Shown piece by piece: positions 1 to 8,606 of a stretch of 37,455 nt of DNA (the stretch's first letter is position 1; every line of letters starts with the position of its first letter). The translations under genes and the position numbers were made by a program. The stretch covers positions 1 through 37,455 of the forward strand of contig CANDJC010000037.1 of the NCBI GenBank assembly GCA_947384955.1. The letters are read 5' to 3'. Below the pieces are notes generated by a model, which was given only the letters and a program-made list of their open reading frames with translations, had not been told where the DNA came from and did no database searches. The DNA comes from an uncultured Eubacterium sp. GTDB lineage: Bacteria > Bacillota > Clostridia > Lachnospirales > Lachnospiraceae.

Positions 1-147
1 TGCCACTGCATACAGCTGCCAGTAACGCCAGGGCATCAGGCGCCGGTCCGTCCGCAGCCACAGCCTCCCCGCAGAAAACTTAGAACTTCCTGCTTTTTGG
101 AAGCGGAACATCCGAAGGAAAACATTTCTCCGTCCGGCGTCCCCAAA
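1..147. repeat. Dispersed palindromic element, copy A (right half, cut by window edge)
   Basis: The sequence from the window edge to about 147 matches the right half of the elements at 22281-22565 and 30940-31235. It has the core GGCATCAGGCGCCGGTCCG (about 34-52), then the right arm starting GCAGAAAACTTAGAACTTC (71-89) and running through the GGAAGCGGAACATC block to GTCCGGCGTCCCC. The arm is the reverse complement of the left arm seen in the complete copies. No reading frame in it looks real. The rest up to the promoter at 334 holds nothing I recognise. Confidence 0.8.
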
Positions 148-333
148 GCAGCAACATCCCCCTCCTTTTTTTTCAGCTCCCATATATTATAGCAAAATGC
201 ACAAAGAAAAACCACCACGCCAGAAACGCATTTTACCCCCGCCCTGTCATCCAGCAGTTTACATAATGAAACACCAGTAAACCGCATACTCCATTCACAT
301 CACCCTGAATCATGCACCGCATACTCCCAAGGC

Positions 334-361
334 TTGTAAATTCCGCAGCATTTGCTATAAT
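334..361 (+). promoter_or_regulatory. Sigma-A-type promoter for the 427-3588 gene
   Basis: A -35 box TTGTAA (334-339) and a perfect -10 box TATAAT (356-361) are separated by 16 bp. Transcription would start near 368, giving a leader of about 60 nt that ends in the ribosome site AAGAGG before the ATG at 427. Confidence 0.55.
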
Positions 362-426
362 AAAATCATAACAAAAAACAGCGGCACATTTCAGCAGCGG
401 TTCTTACAAAGAAAAGAGGTATCAGT

Positions 427-3400
427 ATGCTGATTTTACAGGCAAGTGAAGAACAGGAACAAACATTTCAAAAGCTGATTCAGACAATGGGGGAGCAGAT
501 TGTCTGGGAAGGGCGTTTTATTGTAAAAGATAACGAACTGATTTTAGAAGGTACCGTCCGGTCTTTATTTTTTCAGTTTGAAACAAAAAAAGTCGTAACG
601 AACCTGATTGATATTCCGGTAAGGGACGATCAGGTCATTGATGTTTCCAGGCATCCCAAGCTTCGGGATTTAATTAATATGGTGCTCTATGCATTCGGAA
701 AATGGGGGACATTAAGGGGGCTGAGGGTAGAGCAGGATTATCCGCAGTTAAACCAGCTTTTTAGCAAAATACTGAGCATGTATTATATCGAGCCGTCCTT
801 TCGCAAAGAAAATTTCCGGTTTTATAAAGTCGGTGTGCGTATAACCTATGAAGAAGTGCTTCAGACGGTACTGGAATTTGAAAAAAAATTAGAGGAAGAT
901 CCGGCGGCGGAATCCCAGGGGCTGTGGCATACGCTGATTTGGAAAAACCGGCAGCGGGTATTTCAGAAAACGGAAACGACATTAGAGGAGCGCGCACGCA
1001 ACCGTATCGGAAACAATTTTTATCTGACAGGATATCAGTGTCCGGTATGCTCGGAAAAACTGCATATGGCTGTTTACCCGGAAGGGAAAGAGATTCGGAT
1101 TGATACAGAGGAAAAAGGGGTGTATCTGGCCAGAGTTTATACCTGTGAGAATTGTAACTGCTTTTATACGCCTCGTCCGGAACGTCTGATTGCCGAGGGA
1201 TTTGTTTATGAGATGGCATTTGGAGATGACGTGCGTGCATATGAGGATTATATGGAGCTTCTAGGCCGCAATGCACAGCGGACGGCAAATTTTAAATATA
1301 ATGAATATGAGGCGGTGCGGAATTTAAGGCTGCAGAGGGAAGCAAAGGGAAATGAAGGCGTAAAAGACGGCCCGGATTATCTGCACAGCGCTCAGGATGC
1401 CTTAAAGCAGATGGAAGATTTTGCAGGGAATCTGCAGGGACTTTCGGATGATGTGTTCCGCCGTTTTGCACATCGGATAGAGGAAGGATTTTATCCAGAT
1501 GCAGCGGTGGCAAAGCATGAAAAAAAGATTCTAAAGCAGGTAAGGGAACTGGACGCGCGGGATGCAAAAAAACGCGCTATGGAAAGGAGCGGGCAGCCGG
1601 ACGATGCGCAGGCTGTATCAAAAGGGGCTGGAAGTGTGCACGGGGATGGGGTTTCAAATTCAGATGTGCTTCATAACGGTCACAGGAACAGCGGGAAGCA
1701 TGGAAACAGCTTGGCAGGAATGCAGTCTGGAAAACAGCACGGCGGCTATCATGAAACAGGTTCTGGCTTAAAGGGCCGCAATGGAAATGGCGGTATGCAA
1801 AATAGTGTGTCCGGCCGCGCTGCAGGTACGAAAGCGGCGTATGACGGCGTTGCGGATACAGGAATGAAAACGGCGCATGGCGGTGTTTCAGATGCAGAGA
1901 TGAGCATGGATGCAGTATCTTATGGCAGCATTTCAGATACTGGAATGGGTACAGTGTCCAGCGGCAGTGCGGATAACAGAGGGGGATATGATGACGGCAG
2001 TGAAAAAATGAGTGCGGCATATGATGACGGCAGTGAAAAAATGAGTGCGGCATATGATGGCGGCCATAGTACAGACAGCTATGCAGCACAGGATAACAGC
2101 AGCGCTATGGGCACGCAGCCGGATGTCCGCTGGCATAGTACATTAGCCGGCGGCAGTGCAGGAACACCGGATACTGGAAATTCTGCTGGCCAGGACGGAT
2201 ACGGGGATGAAGAACCTGTATTTTATTCTGAAAATCTGGAGCGCTACCGGGCGAAGATGGGCGTTTTGGAACGTCTGTCACAAAGGCAGCGGGCGGAATT
2301 AAAGAGGCAGATAAAAAACGACAGTGCTTTAAGTGAACAGGAAAGAAATCTTTTAAACAGCAAAATAGCAGAATTGGAATTTGACGAACAGTCCAGGGCT
2401 TTATTAAAAAAGGCGCAGAGCGGAGTACATAAAAGCTATGCCCAGATGAAAGCCTTTATACAGGAAGCAGAAAAGGAGCCTTACCCCGACAGCCTTAAGA
2501 AGCCGTTTATACAAAAACTGCGTGAACTTCAAAAGCGCCGCGGTGAGGAAGAGGTAAAAAAACTGATGGAAACCGTTCCGGAGCGCCTGGACCGGGAAGG
2601 ATATCAGAAGCTGGAACAGAAGCTGAAATCTTATGAAGGAATCGAGCTGTCTCCTTATAAAGAAAGGCTTCGGGATATCAGAAATCAGGCAGAAAAGCAG
2701 GAAATCGCAAATATCGTAAAGCGTTCCCGCAAAATAAACCGGACAGATTATACGCAGCTGATGCATCGGTTAGAAGAGAAGGAATTTGCGGATGAAACAG
2801 TGACTCCGTATATGGAAAAGATACAGGAAAAAGTGCGCCAGATAGACGAAGAGCGGATTCAGCAGCTTTTGGATGAAGCTGACCAGACGGACTTTAATTC
2901 CATGGCCTCCGTTTACGAGCAGCTGGATGCAGAGAGCTTTCTGCCGGAATTAAAAAACGATGCCATGGAGATGATTTCTAAGCGTCTGGAAAAAATCCGT
3001 ACCGACGAATGCGAGCTGCTGGTACATAAGCTGCAGGATGAGATGGAAGGAAAAATCAAAGATAATGCCAGGCATTATTTTTATCCGGCCAGAAAAGTGA
3101 TGCTAAAAAGAGCGGAACCGGAAGAAACGCGCGCCATTGACTGTGCCATGGATGCTTATGCGGGAGGGCGCAGCCGGTTTGAATATCCGGTATTTATGGC
3201 TGATACGTCCAGAAACCACAGCGGGAGAGAAGGCATGCTTCTGACACCGGAAAATCTGTTTTACAGCACGCGCTTAAATGCATTTCAGATTCCGGTAGCT
3301 TCGATTGATTCCATAGAAGCGTCTACCGGCCTTTTAAACCGGAGGATTACGCTGGAAGAAGCAGACGGGACAAAGCATAAGCTGCCTTATGCGGTAGGGA

Positions 3401-3588
3401 CGGGCGAAATGGAAGACTGGGCGCAGATTCTGGAAGAATTTATTCATTATCTGCAGGAAAAGCCGGCTTCCAGAAAGCTGCCGTATCTGGCAAAAGAAAC
3501 GCACGATACGATTTGCTGCTACCGCTGCGGCTATATTTACAGAGAACGGGATGTCTGTCCGGAGTGCGGGTATAAGAAAAACAGGTGA
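427..3588 (+). CDS. Large zinc-ribbon and coiled-coil protein of unknown function
   Basis: A 1053-residue protein that I do not recognise. Cysteine pairs C205/C208 and C240/C243 look like a zinc ribbon in the N-terminal third, and C1031/C1034 with C1044/C1047 form a second ribbon at the extreme C terminus. Residues about 385-600 are low-complexity, rich in Gly, Ser, Asp, Met and His, and include an 11-residue repeat. About 600-900 is charged, Lys/Glu/Gln-rich and probably a helical coiled coil. About 930-1020 resembles a small PH-like beta domain. No signal peptide or membrane segment is seen, so it is probably cytoplasmic. The start follows AAGAGG at normal spacing and the gene has its own promoter, with a new promoter just after its stop, so it is probably monocistronic. 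A scaffold-like role is possible but is inference only. Confidence 0.85.
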   Translation: MLILQASEEQEQTFQKLIQTMGEQIVWEGRFIVKDNELILEGTVRSLFFQFETKKVVTNLIDIPVRDDQVIDVSRHPKLRDLINMVLYAFGKWGTLRGLRVEQDYPQLNQLFSKILSMYYIEPSFRKENFRFYKVGVRITYEEVLQTVLEFEKKLEEDPAAESQGLWHTLIWKNRQRVFQKTETTLEERARNRIGNNFYLTGYQCPVCSEKLHMAVYPEGKEIRIDTEEKGVYLARVYTCENCNCFYTPRPERLIAEGFVYEMAFGDDVRAYEDYMELLGRNAQRTANFKYNEYEAVRNLRLQREAKGNEGVKDGPDYLHSAQDALKQMEDFAGNLQGLSDDVFRRFAHRIEEGFYPDAAVAKHEKKILKQVRELDARDAKKRAMERSGQPDDAQAVSKGAGSVHGDGVSNSDVLHNGHRNSGKHGNSLAGMQSGKQHGGYHETGSGLKGRNGNGGMQNSVSGRAAGTKAAYDGVADTGMKTAHGGVSDAEMSMDAVSYGSISDTGMGTVSSGSADNRGGYDDGSEKMSAAYDDGSEKMSAAYDGGHSTDSYAAQDNSSAMGTQPDVRWHSTLAGGSAGTPDTGNSAGQDGYGDEEPVFYSENLERYRAKMGVLERLSQRQRAELKRQIKNDSALSEQERNLLNSKIAELEFDEQSRALLKKAQSGVHKSYAQMKAFIQEAEKEPYPDSLKKPFIQKLRELQKRRGEEEVKKLMETVPERLDREGYQKLEQKLKSYEGIELSPYKERLRDIRNQAEKQEIANIVKRSRKINRTDYTQLMHRLEEKEFADETVTPYMEKIQEKVRQIDEERIQQLLDEADQTDFNSMASVYEQLDAESFLPELKNDAMEMISKRLEKIRTDECELLVHKLQDEMEGKIKDNARHYFYPARKVMLKRAEPEETRAIDCAMDAYAGGRSRFEYPVFMADTSRNHSGREGMLLTPENLFYSTRLNAFQIPVASIDSIEASTGLLNRRITLEEADGTKHKLPYAVGTGEMEDWAQILEEFIHYLQEKPASRKLPYLAKETHDTICCYRCGYIYRERDVCPECGYKKNR
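1987..2052 (+). repeat. 33-bp tandem repeat, two exact copies, in frame
   Basis: Positions 1987-2019 and 2020-2052 are identical 33-bp units, with the start of a third at 2053. They encode YDDGSEKMSAA twice inside the low-complexity segment of the zinc-ribbon protein. Because the unit is a multiple of three, copy-number change would keep the frame. Confidence 0.9.
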
Positions 3589-3594
3589 TTTTTC

Positions 3595-3624
3595 TTGACA
3601 TCATCCTTTACAGAGGTATATACT
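3595..3624 (+). promoter_or_regulatory. Sigma-A promoter of ABC exporter operon 1
   Basis: A perfect -35 box TTGACA (3595-3600) is followed after 18 bp by TATACT (3619-3624). It lies seven bases after the stop of the upstream gene. Transcription would start near 3631, giving a leader of about 120 nt. Confidence 0.75.
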
Positions 3625-3630
3625 AAAAGT

Positions 3631-3705
3631 CCCTCGGCAGTCATACGAGGGTTCATTGCAGAAAGAAAGGTATTCCCTGGCTGTCACCAGGGAGACAGAC
3701 CCTGC
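3631..3705 (+). promoter_or_regulatory. Structured 5' leader with mutually exclusive hairpins
   Basis: The leader opens with CCCTCG (3631-3636) pairing with CGAGGG (3646-3651). Downstream, CCCTGG (about 3675-3680), CCAGGG (about 3687-3692) and CCCTG (about 3700-3704) follow in a row, so the middle segment can pair with either neighbour but not both. That arrangement resembles an attenuator or switch. No U-run terminator and no known riboswitch class is recognised, so regulation is inference. Confidence 0.35.
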
Positions 3706-3749
3706 TTGGCAAGATATTTATCAAAATATAACTACCAGGAGGAAGCACG

Positions 3750-4556
3750 ATGATTACGATGGAGCATGTATGCAAAACGTACAGAGCTGCAAAACGAAGC
3801 GCGGGCATGAAGGAAGCCTGCAAAGCATTTTTCCGGCGCGAAACCGAAACGGTTCATGCACTTAAGGATGTAAGCTTTACCGTTTCGGACGGGGAAATTG
3901 TCGGGTATATCGGCCCGAACGGAGCCGGAAAAAGTTCTACTATTAAAATTCTAAGCGGGATACTCACACCAGACAGCGGCACCTGCATAGCCGACGGACG
4001 CATTCCATGGAAAAACCGCATGGAGCATGTCAGGCAGATTGGCGTTGTGTTCGGACAGCGTTCGCAGTTATGGTGGGATGTCCCCGTAATTGATTCCTTT
4101 GAGCTGCTCAAGGATATCTATTCGATTCCCGTTACGATGTATCACAAAAATTTAGACGAAATGACACAGCTGTTAGATTTAAAGGAACTGCTAAAAACGC
4201 CTGTAAGGCAGCTTTCCCTTGGACAGCGTATGCGGTGTGAAATAGCGGCTTCACTGCTGCACGGGCCGAAAGTCCTGTTTTTAGATGAACCGACAATCGG
4301 CTTAGATGCGGTGTCCAAGCTTGCCGTGCGCGAATTTGTCAGGCGGATAAATAAAGAACGCGGAACAACGGTCCTTCTTACCACGCATGATATGCAGGAT
4401 ATCGAAGTGCTGGCCGGCCGTATTATCTTAATCGGCAGGGGGAGGGTTCTTTTAGACGGAACGGCTGCAGATTTGAGGAAAGCAGCTTCTGTTTCACAGT
4501 CCCTGACACTGGAAGAGATTGTGGTAAAGCTGTATGAAAAGCTGGATATTGCATAG
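3750..4556 (+). CDS. ABC-2 exporter ATP-binding protein (operon 1)
   Basis: The 268-residue ATPase energises an ABC-2 type exporter. Visible motifs are Walker A GPNGAGKSS from G55 (K61), the ABC signature LSLGQ from about 155, Walker B VLFLDEP with D179/E180, and the H-loop His at 213. It is the single-domain NatA/NodI-like type that pairs with DUF990-type ABC-2 permeases. The start follows AGGAGG with 7-nt spacing. The next gene begins 15 bp after the stop, and two permease genes follow in the same operon. It closely resembles the ATPase at 30127-30930; both share the VVFGQ...QLWWD stretch after Walker A. The substrate cannot be deduced. KEGG places some relatives with viologen exporters, but that is weak guidance. 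Confidence 0.93.
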   Translation: MITMEHVCKTYRAAKRSAGMKEACKAFFRRETETVHALKDVSFTVSDGEIVGYIGPNGAGKSSTIKILSGILTPDSGTCIADGRIPWKNRMEHVRQIGVVFGQRSQLWWDVPVIDSFELLKDIYSIPVTMYHKNLDEMTQLLDLKELLKTPVRQLSLGQRMRCEIAASLLHGPKVLFLDEPTIGLDAVSKLAVREFVRRINKERGTTVLLTTHDMQDIEVLAGRIILIGRGRVLLDGTAADLRKAASVSQSLTLEEIVVKLYEKLDIA

Positions 4557-4571
4557 GAGGATTTTACGGAA

Positions 4572-5378
4572 ATGAAAAAATATCTTTCTTTTTTTTCCAT
4601 GCGTATCCGCGCCGGACTTCAGTACCGCAGCGCTGTTGCAGGAGCGGTGTTTACCCAGCTTCCCTGGGGAATGATGGAATGCTTAGCCTATCAGACATTT
4701 CAGGAAGCAGACCCTGGGGCTTTTCCGATGGGGCTTTCGGCTGTGACAGCTTATATGTGGCTGAAGGAAGCGTTTTTTGTCCTTTTTACAGTATGGGGCA
4801 ATACCGACCAGGAAATATTTGATATGATTTTAAAAGGAGACATTGCATACGAACTGTGCCGCCCGGTTTCTATTTATCATATGTGGTTTGCGAAAGTAAG
4901 TGCGGGAAGGATTGCCAGTGCGTCCCTTAGGTGCATTCCTATCTTAGTATTTGCAAGCCTGCTGCCGGAGCCGTTTCGGTTTACACTGCCTGAGGATGTG
5001 CCATGCGGAATCTTCTTTGTTATTTCCATGTGTCTTGGCATCGGTGTGACCGTATCCTTCTGCATGATTGTTTATGTCCTGGCATTTTTTACTATTTCGC
5101 CAAACGGCCTGCGCATGTTTTTTATGTCTGCTGTGGAATTTTTGTCCGGCTCTGTGATTCCGATACCATTTATGCCCGATGCAGCCAGAAAACTGATGGA
5201 GCTGCTGCCGTTTGCCGGCATGATGAATGCTCCGTTTCGGATTTACAGCGGAGATTTAACAGGAGTTTTTTTATACCGGGCGCTGGGGCTTCAGATATTC
5301 TGGCTGGCGGTAATGGTAACAGCTGGAAAGCTGCTGTGTAAAAAAGCAGAACAAAGAATTATCATACAGGGAGGCTGA
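4572..5378 (+). CDS. ABC-2 family permease, first subunit (operon 1)
   Basis: A 268-residue integral membrane protein with about six hydrophobic segments and a short basic N terminus (MKKYLSFFSMRIRAGLQYRS), typical of the DUF990 ABC-2 family. It should pair with the permease encoded immediately downstream and with the ATPase upstream to form an exporter with two different membrane subunits. The start has GGAGG about 10 bases upstream (4557-4561). Its last codons belong to a duplicated junction: the sequence encoding the C-terminal LLCKKAEQRI is repeated just after the stop. Transported compound unknown. Confidence 0.9.
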   Translation: MKKYLSFFSMRIRAGLQYRSAVAGAVFTQLPWGMMECLAYQTFQEADPGAFPMGLSAVTAYMWLKEAFFVLFTVWGNTDQEIFDMILKGDIAYELCRPVSIYHMWFAKVSAGRIASASLRCIPILVFASLLPEPFRFTLPEDVPCGIFFVISMCLGIGVTVSFCMIVYVLAFFTISPNGLRMFFMSAVEFLSGSVIPIPFMPDAARKLMELLPFAGMMNAPFRIYSGDLTGVFLYRALGLQIFWLAVMVTAGKLLCKKAEQRIIIQGG

Positions 5379-5477
5379 TACGGTGAAACGAACAAATACA
5401 AAACTGCTGTGCAAAAAGGCAGAACAAAGAATCCATGATGCAGGGAGGCTGATACGGTGAAACATAGAAATATAAAA
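5331..5477 (+). repeat. Tandem duplication of the permease gene junction (about 74 bp x2)
   Basis: 5331-5403 and 5404-5477 are near-identical units, differing by a few bases and one indel. Each covers the end of permease 1, the ribosome site GGGAGG, a GTG start and the first codons of permease 2. The first GTG (5383) opens a 25-codon frame ending at a TGA that overlaps the real GTG start at 5457. The result is a short chimeric frame between the two permeases. Confidence 0.85.
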
Positions 5478-6293
5478 ATCAGGCAGGGACGCAGAAAAAA
5501 TGCATACTGCCCGGATATGTGCCTGTACGGTCACTATATTTCGATGATTATCCGCAGCGCTATGCAGTATAAAGCTTCCTTTTTTCTGGGCGCAGCAGGG
5601 CAGTTTCTGGTTTCTTTTAACGGACTGTTAGGGATTTATTTTATCTTTGCAAGATTTACAGCTGTCAAAGGCTATACATACCACGAAGCTTTGCTGTGTT
5701 ACGGGATTATGCTGCTTGGCTTTTCAATAGCGCAGTGCTTTGCCAGAGGTTTTGAATCATTTTCTTATTTAGTAAAGAGCGGAGAATTTGACCGGATGCT
5801 GCTAAGGCCCCGCAGTATTGTGCTGCAGGTTTTGGGGAGCAGATTTGAAACGAATCGTTTCTTTCGCATTTTGCTGGCGCTGGCAATGTTTTTTTACGCA
5901 GCCGTTCACTGTAAGATTGTATGGACAGCCGGGAAGGCATTTACTGTTATTTTTATGATTTTCGGCATTATCATGCTGTTTACAGGTCTTTTTCTGCTTG
6001 GTGCGGCGATTTGCTTTTTTACGATAGAAGACGGCGGCTTTTTAAATGTGCTGACTTACGGCGGAAGCGAGCATGGCAGATATCCGGCTGATATATACGG
6101 AAAACAGATGCTGAAATTTTGTACTTATGTAATTCCGTATGCACTTGTGCAGTATTACCCGCTGCAGTATCTGCTTGGAAAAACAGGGCAGTGGGAGTAT
6201 GCACTGTATCCGTGCGGAGGGGGAGTATTTCTGGCAGCCAGCTATGGGGTCTGGAGGTTTGGAATGAGGCATTATAAGTCGGCGGGGTCCTGA
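5457..6293 (+). CDS. ABC-2 family permease, second subunit (operon 1)
   Basis: A 278-residue membrane protein with about six hydrophobic segments and a hydrophilic N terminus of about 25 residues. It is the second DUF990-type permease of the operon. The C-terminal half carries a segment with YALVQYYPLQYLLGK, which has its counterpart YAFVSYYPAGYLLGK in the permease at 32203-33000, confirming that the two operons are paralogous. Translation starts at GTG with GGGAGG 8 nt upstream. The preceding 25-codon frame from the junction duplication ends in TGA overlapping this GTG, so translational coupling is likely. A 13-bp hairpin follows five bases after the stop. Substrate unknown. Confidence 0.9.
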   Translation: MKHRNIKIRQGRRKNAYCPDMCLYGHYISMIIRSAMQYKASFFLGAAGQFLVSFNGLLGIYFIFARFTAVKGYTYHEALLCYGIMLLGFSIAQCFARGFESFSYLVKSGEFDRMLLRPRSIVLQVLGSRFETNRFFRILLALAMFFYAAVHCKIVWTAGKAFTVIFMIFGIIMLFTGLFLLGAAICFFTIEDGGFLNVLTYGGSEHGRYPADIYGKQMLKFCTYVIPYALVQYYPLQYLLGKTGQWEYALYPCGGGVFLAASYGVWRFGMRHYKSAGS

Positions 6294-6297
6294 AGGT

Positions 6298-6332
6298 GTT
6301 TCTTTCGGGATGCCGGGCGTCCCGAAAGAAAC
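6298..6332. repeat. 13-bp perfect hairpin; reduced copy (F) of the palindromic element or terminator
   Basis: GTTTCTTTCGGGA (6298-6310) pairs perfectly with TCCCGAAAGAAAC (6320-6332) around a 9-base loop. The left arm plus loop matches the outer left end of copy E (from 37338), and the right arm matches the outer right end of copy D (about 31224-31236). It therefore looks like an element whose interior was lost. It has no U-run on either strand but sits between convergent genes, where it could still limit read-through. Confidence 0.65.
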
Positions 6333-6369
6333 AGCATCCCTTCCCCTCCAAATAACAGCCTTACATCCA

Positions 6370-6555
6370 TTAACACTCCTGCTGAACGTGAACCCTGCCT
6401 TCATTTTCAGGACACTGGCGGGCAAGAACAGATTCTATCATTTCTCCAAGTGTAATAAGGTCGGATGATAAAATTTTCAATCCGGCTTCATCAAAACAGT
6501 CCGCAAGCATACATGCGATGGAAGATAAATAATATAAATTCGTGCAGTTTTTCAT
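6370..6555 (-). CDS. Small protein resembling the DUF6774 family
   Basis: A 61-residue protein starting MKNCTNLYYLSS, followed by a helical pattern ending in LITLGEMIESVLARQ. This resembles the short Clostridia proteins grouped as DUF6774, from memory and unverified. An in-frame ATG at 6657 would give 95 residues with a hydrophobic N-terminal extension. I prefer the start at 6555 because GGAAAG lies 8 nt upstream and the extension lies over a TATAAA-like AT-rich stretch that could be the promoter. The gene converges on the ABC exporter operon and diverges from leuCD. Function unknown. Confidence 0.6.
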   Translation of the reverse strand: MKNCTNLYYLSSIACMLADCFDEAGLKILSSDLITLGEMIESVLARQCPENEGRVHVQQEC

Positions 6556-6716
6556 AAAATGCGCTTTCCAGAATTTTTTATAATATATGCAGACTAAATA
6601 GGAAAGTGAAAAAGAGCAGAAAAGCGGAATAACACAGAAAGCAAAAAAATCCACCATGCATCAGAAGACAGAAAATATTTATAACCATAAGTTATGATAC
6701 CCATATTTATTATATA

Positions 6717-6746
6717 TTAGCATTATACCAGAATCTATGCTACACT
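6717..6746 (+). promoter_or_regulatory. Possible leuCD promoter
   Basis: TTAGCA (6717-6722) and TACACT (6741-6746) are separated by 18 bp. Both boxes are imperfect. The leader would be only about 30 nt, with AAGGAGG before the leuC ATG, so no long attenuator is present. Confidence 0.35.
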
Positions 6747-6784
6747 AAAATCACAAATTTGAAAACAAAAAGGAGGAATGACCC

Positions 6785-8053
6785 ATGGGCATGACTATGA
6801 CCCAGAAAATACTGGCTGCACACGCCGGATTAGAATCCGTGACAGCCGGTCAGCTGATTGAGGCAGACTTGGACCTTGTATTAGGAAATGACATCACATC
6901 ACCTGTTGCCATTCACGAGATTGAAAAAATGAAAACAGATGGCGTATTCCATAAAGATAAAATTGCGCTTGTCATGGACCATTTTGTGCCGAATAAAGAC
7001 ATTAAATCCGCACAGCACTGCAAATGTGTCCGGGAATTTGCCTGCAAAAATGAAATCACGAATTATTTTGATGTAGGAAAGATGGGAATTGAACATGCGC
7101 TGCTGCCGGAAAAAGGGCTGACAGTAGCAGGCGATGTCATTATCGGCGCGGATTCCCATACATGTACTTACGGAGCGCTCGGCGCATTTTCCACCGGGGT
7201 AGGAAGTACAGATATGGCTGCCGGAATGGCGACCGGAAAAGCGTGGTTTAAAGTGCCTTCCGCAATCAAAGTAACCGTTACCGGAAAGCCGAAAAAATAT
7301 GTAAGCGGGAAAGACCTGATTCTTCATTTAATCGGAATGATTGGTGTAGACGGCGCACTGTACCAGTCACTGGAATTTACCGGAGACGGCATTGCAAATC
7401 TTACGATGGACGACCGCTTTACCATTGCAAATATGGCTATCGAAGCTGGCGCGAAGAACGGAATCTTCCCAGCAGACAGCCTGGCGAAAGCTTATATGGA
7501 AGCGCATTCCAAACGGCCATATAAAATTTATGAAGCGGATGCGGACGCAGAATATGAGCGGGAAATTGTCATTGACTTAAATACCTTAAAGTCAACCGTG
7601 GCATTTCCGCACCTGCCAGAAAATACAAAGACCATTGATGAAACAGGGGATATTAAAATCGACCAGGTCGTAATCGGCTCCTGTACAAACGGACGCCTGG
7701 ATGACCTGCGCTGCGCAGCCGAAATCTTAAAAGGCAAAAAAACCGCCGACGGAGTCCGCGTCATTATCATACCGGCAACCCAGCAGATTTATCTGGATGC
7801 AATGGAAGAAGGGCTGATTCGGATATTTATAGAAGCCGGCGCTATCGTAAGCACACCGACCTGCGGGCCGTGTCTGGGCGGTTATATGGGTATTCTGGCT
7901 CAGGGAGAGCGCTGCGTATCTACGACAAACCGCAACTTTGTCGGACGCATGGGGCATGTGGATTCGGAAATCTATCTGGCAAGCCCTGCAGTCGCGGCAG
8001 CAAGCGCCATTACAGGAAAAATATCAGCGCCAGTTAGTCAGGAGGAAGAATAA
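6785..8053 (+). CDS. leuC: 3-isopropylmalate dehydratase, large subunit
   Basis: The 422-residue LeuC subunit carries the 4Fe-4S cluster and, with LeuD, isomerises 2-isopropylmalate to 3-isopropylmalate in leucine synthesis. The three cluster cysteines are visible at C300 (GSCTNGR) and C360/C363 (TCGPCLGG). The length of about 420 and the separate small subunit fit the shorter LeuC/HacA-like subclass rather than the roughly 470-residue enterobacterial type. The start follows AGGAGG with 8-nt spacing. leuD begins on the base after the stop codon. No leuA or leuB is present in the window. A homoaconitase-type substrate is possible for this subclass, but leucine synthesis is the default reading. 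Confidence 0.95.
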   Translation: MGMTMTQKILAAHAGLESVTAGQLIEADLDLVLGNDITSPVAIHEIEKMKTDGVFHKDKIALVMDHFVPNKDIKSAQHCKCVREFACKNEITNYFDVGKMGIEHALLPEKGLTVAGDVIIGADSHTCTYGALGAFSTGVGSTDMAAGMATGKAWFKVPSAIKVTVTGKPKKYVSGKDLILHLIGMIGVDGALYQSLEFTGDGIANLTMDDRFTIANMAIEAGAKNGIFPADSLAKAYMEAHSKRPYKIYEADADAEYEREIVIDLNTLKSTVAFPHLPENTKTIDETGDIKIDQVVIGSCTNGRLDDLRCAAEILKGKKTADGVRVIIIPATQQIYLDAMEEGLIRIFIEAGAIVSTPTCGPCLGGYMGILAQGERCVSTTNRNFVGRMGHVDSEIYLASPAVAAASAITGKISAPVSQEEE

Positions 8054-8542
8054 ATGAGAGCAGACGGCCGTGTATTTAAATATGGGGATAATGTGGATAC
8101 AGATGTCATCATTCCAGCCAGATATCTGAATTCTTCTGACCCGAAAGAACTTGCATTACACTGCATGGAAGATATTGATACAGAATTTGTTAAAAATGTA
8201 AAAAAAGGCGATATCATTGTTGCCGATAAAAACTTCGGCTGCGGTTCTTCGAGAGAGCATGCACCGTTAGCAATTAAGGCATCCGGTGTCAGCTGCGTGA
8301 TTGCAGAAACATTTGCACGTATTTTCTACCGCAATGCCATTAATATCGGGCTTCCGATTATCGAATGTCCGAAAGCCGCAAAAGGCATCTCTGCCGGAGA
8401 TGAAGTCGAAGTCGATTTTGACAGCGGCATCATACGCAATAAAACAACCGGAGAAGAATTTCAGGGACAGGCATTCCCTCCTTTTATGCAAAAAATCATA
8501 GCAGCAGAAGGGCTGGTAAATTATATTAATCAGGGAAAATAA
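8054..8542 (+). CDS. leuD: 3-isopropylmalate dehydratase, small subunit
   Basis: The 162-residue swivelling-domain partner of LeuC. Signature stretches are [14 protein letters not shown] near the N terminus and [11 protein letters not shown] at about residues 59-69, which shape the substrate pocket in this family. The length is usual for the short LeuD class. Its ATG directly abuts the leuC stop, and its ribosome site AGGAGG lies inside the leuC end, so the two are translationally coupled. A terminator hairpin follows at 8560-8606. Confidence 0.95.
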   Translation: MRADGRVFKYGDNVDTDVIIPARYLNSSDPKELALHCMEDIDTEFVKNVKKGDIIVADKNFGCGSSREHAPLAIKASGVSCVIAETFARIFYRNAINIGLPIIECPKAAKGISAGDEVEVDFDSGIIRNKTTGEEFQGQAFPPFMQKIIAAEGLVNYINQGK

Positions 8543-8559
8543 AATCTGCGGCAGATGCT

Positions 8560-8606
8560 CCGCCCGCTGTATCTGTATGTATCAGGTGCAGCAGGCGGCT
8601 TTTTTT
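8560..8606 (+). terminator. Intrinsic terminator of leuCD
   Basis: CCGCCCGCTG (8560-8569) pairs with CAGCAGGCGG (8589-8598), with one bulged base per side, followed by a C and seven T. It overlaps the last codons of the convergent AP2-protein gene. Confidence 0.7.

Noticed and set aside
36-287. An 83-codon minus-strand frame at the window start
   Set aside because: It starts in intergenic sequence and ends in the palindromic element arm, with no domain or ribosome site.
761-2136. Several long minus-strand frames (up to 175 codons) opposite the zinc-ribbon protein gene
   Set aside because: They have His-, Tyr- and Cys-rich repetitive translations, no ribosome sites, and lie wholly within a well-supported plus-strand gene.
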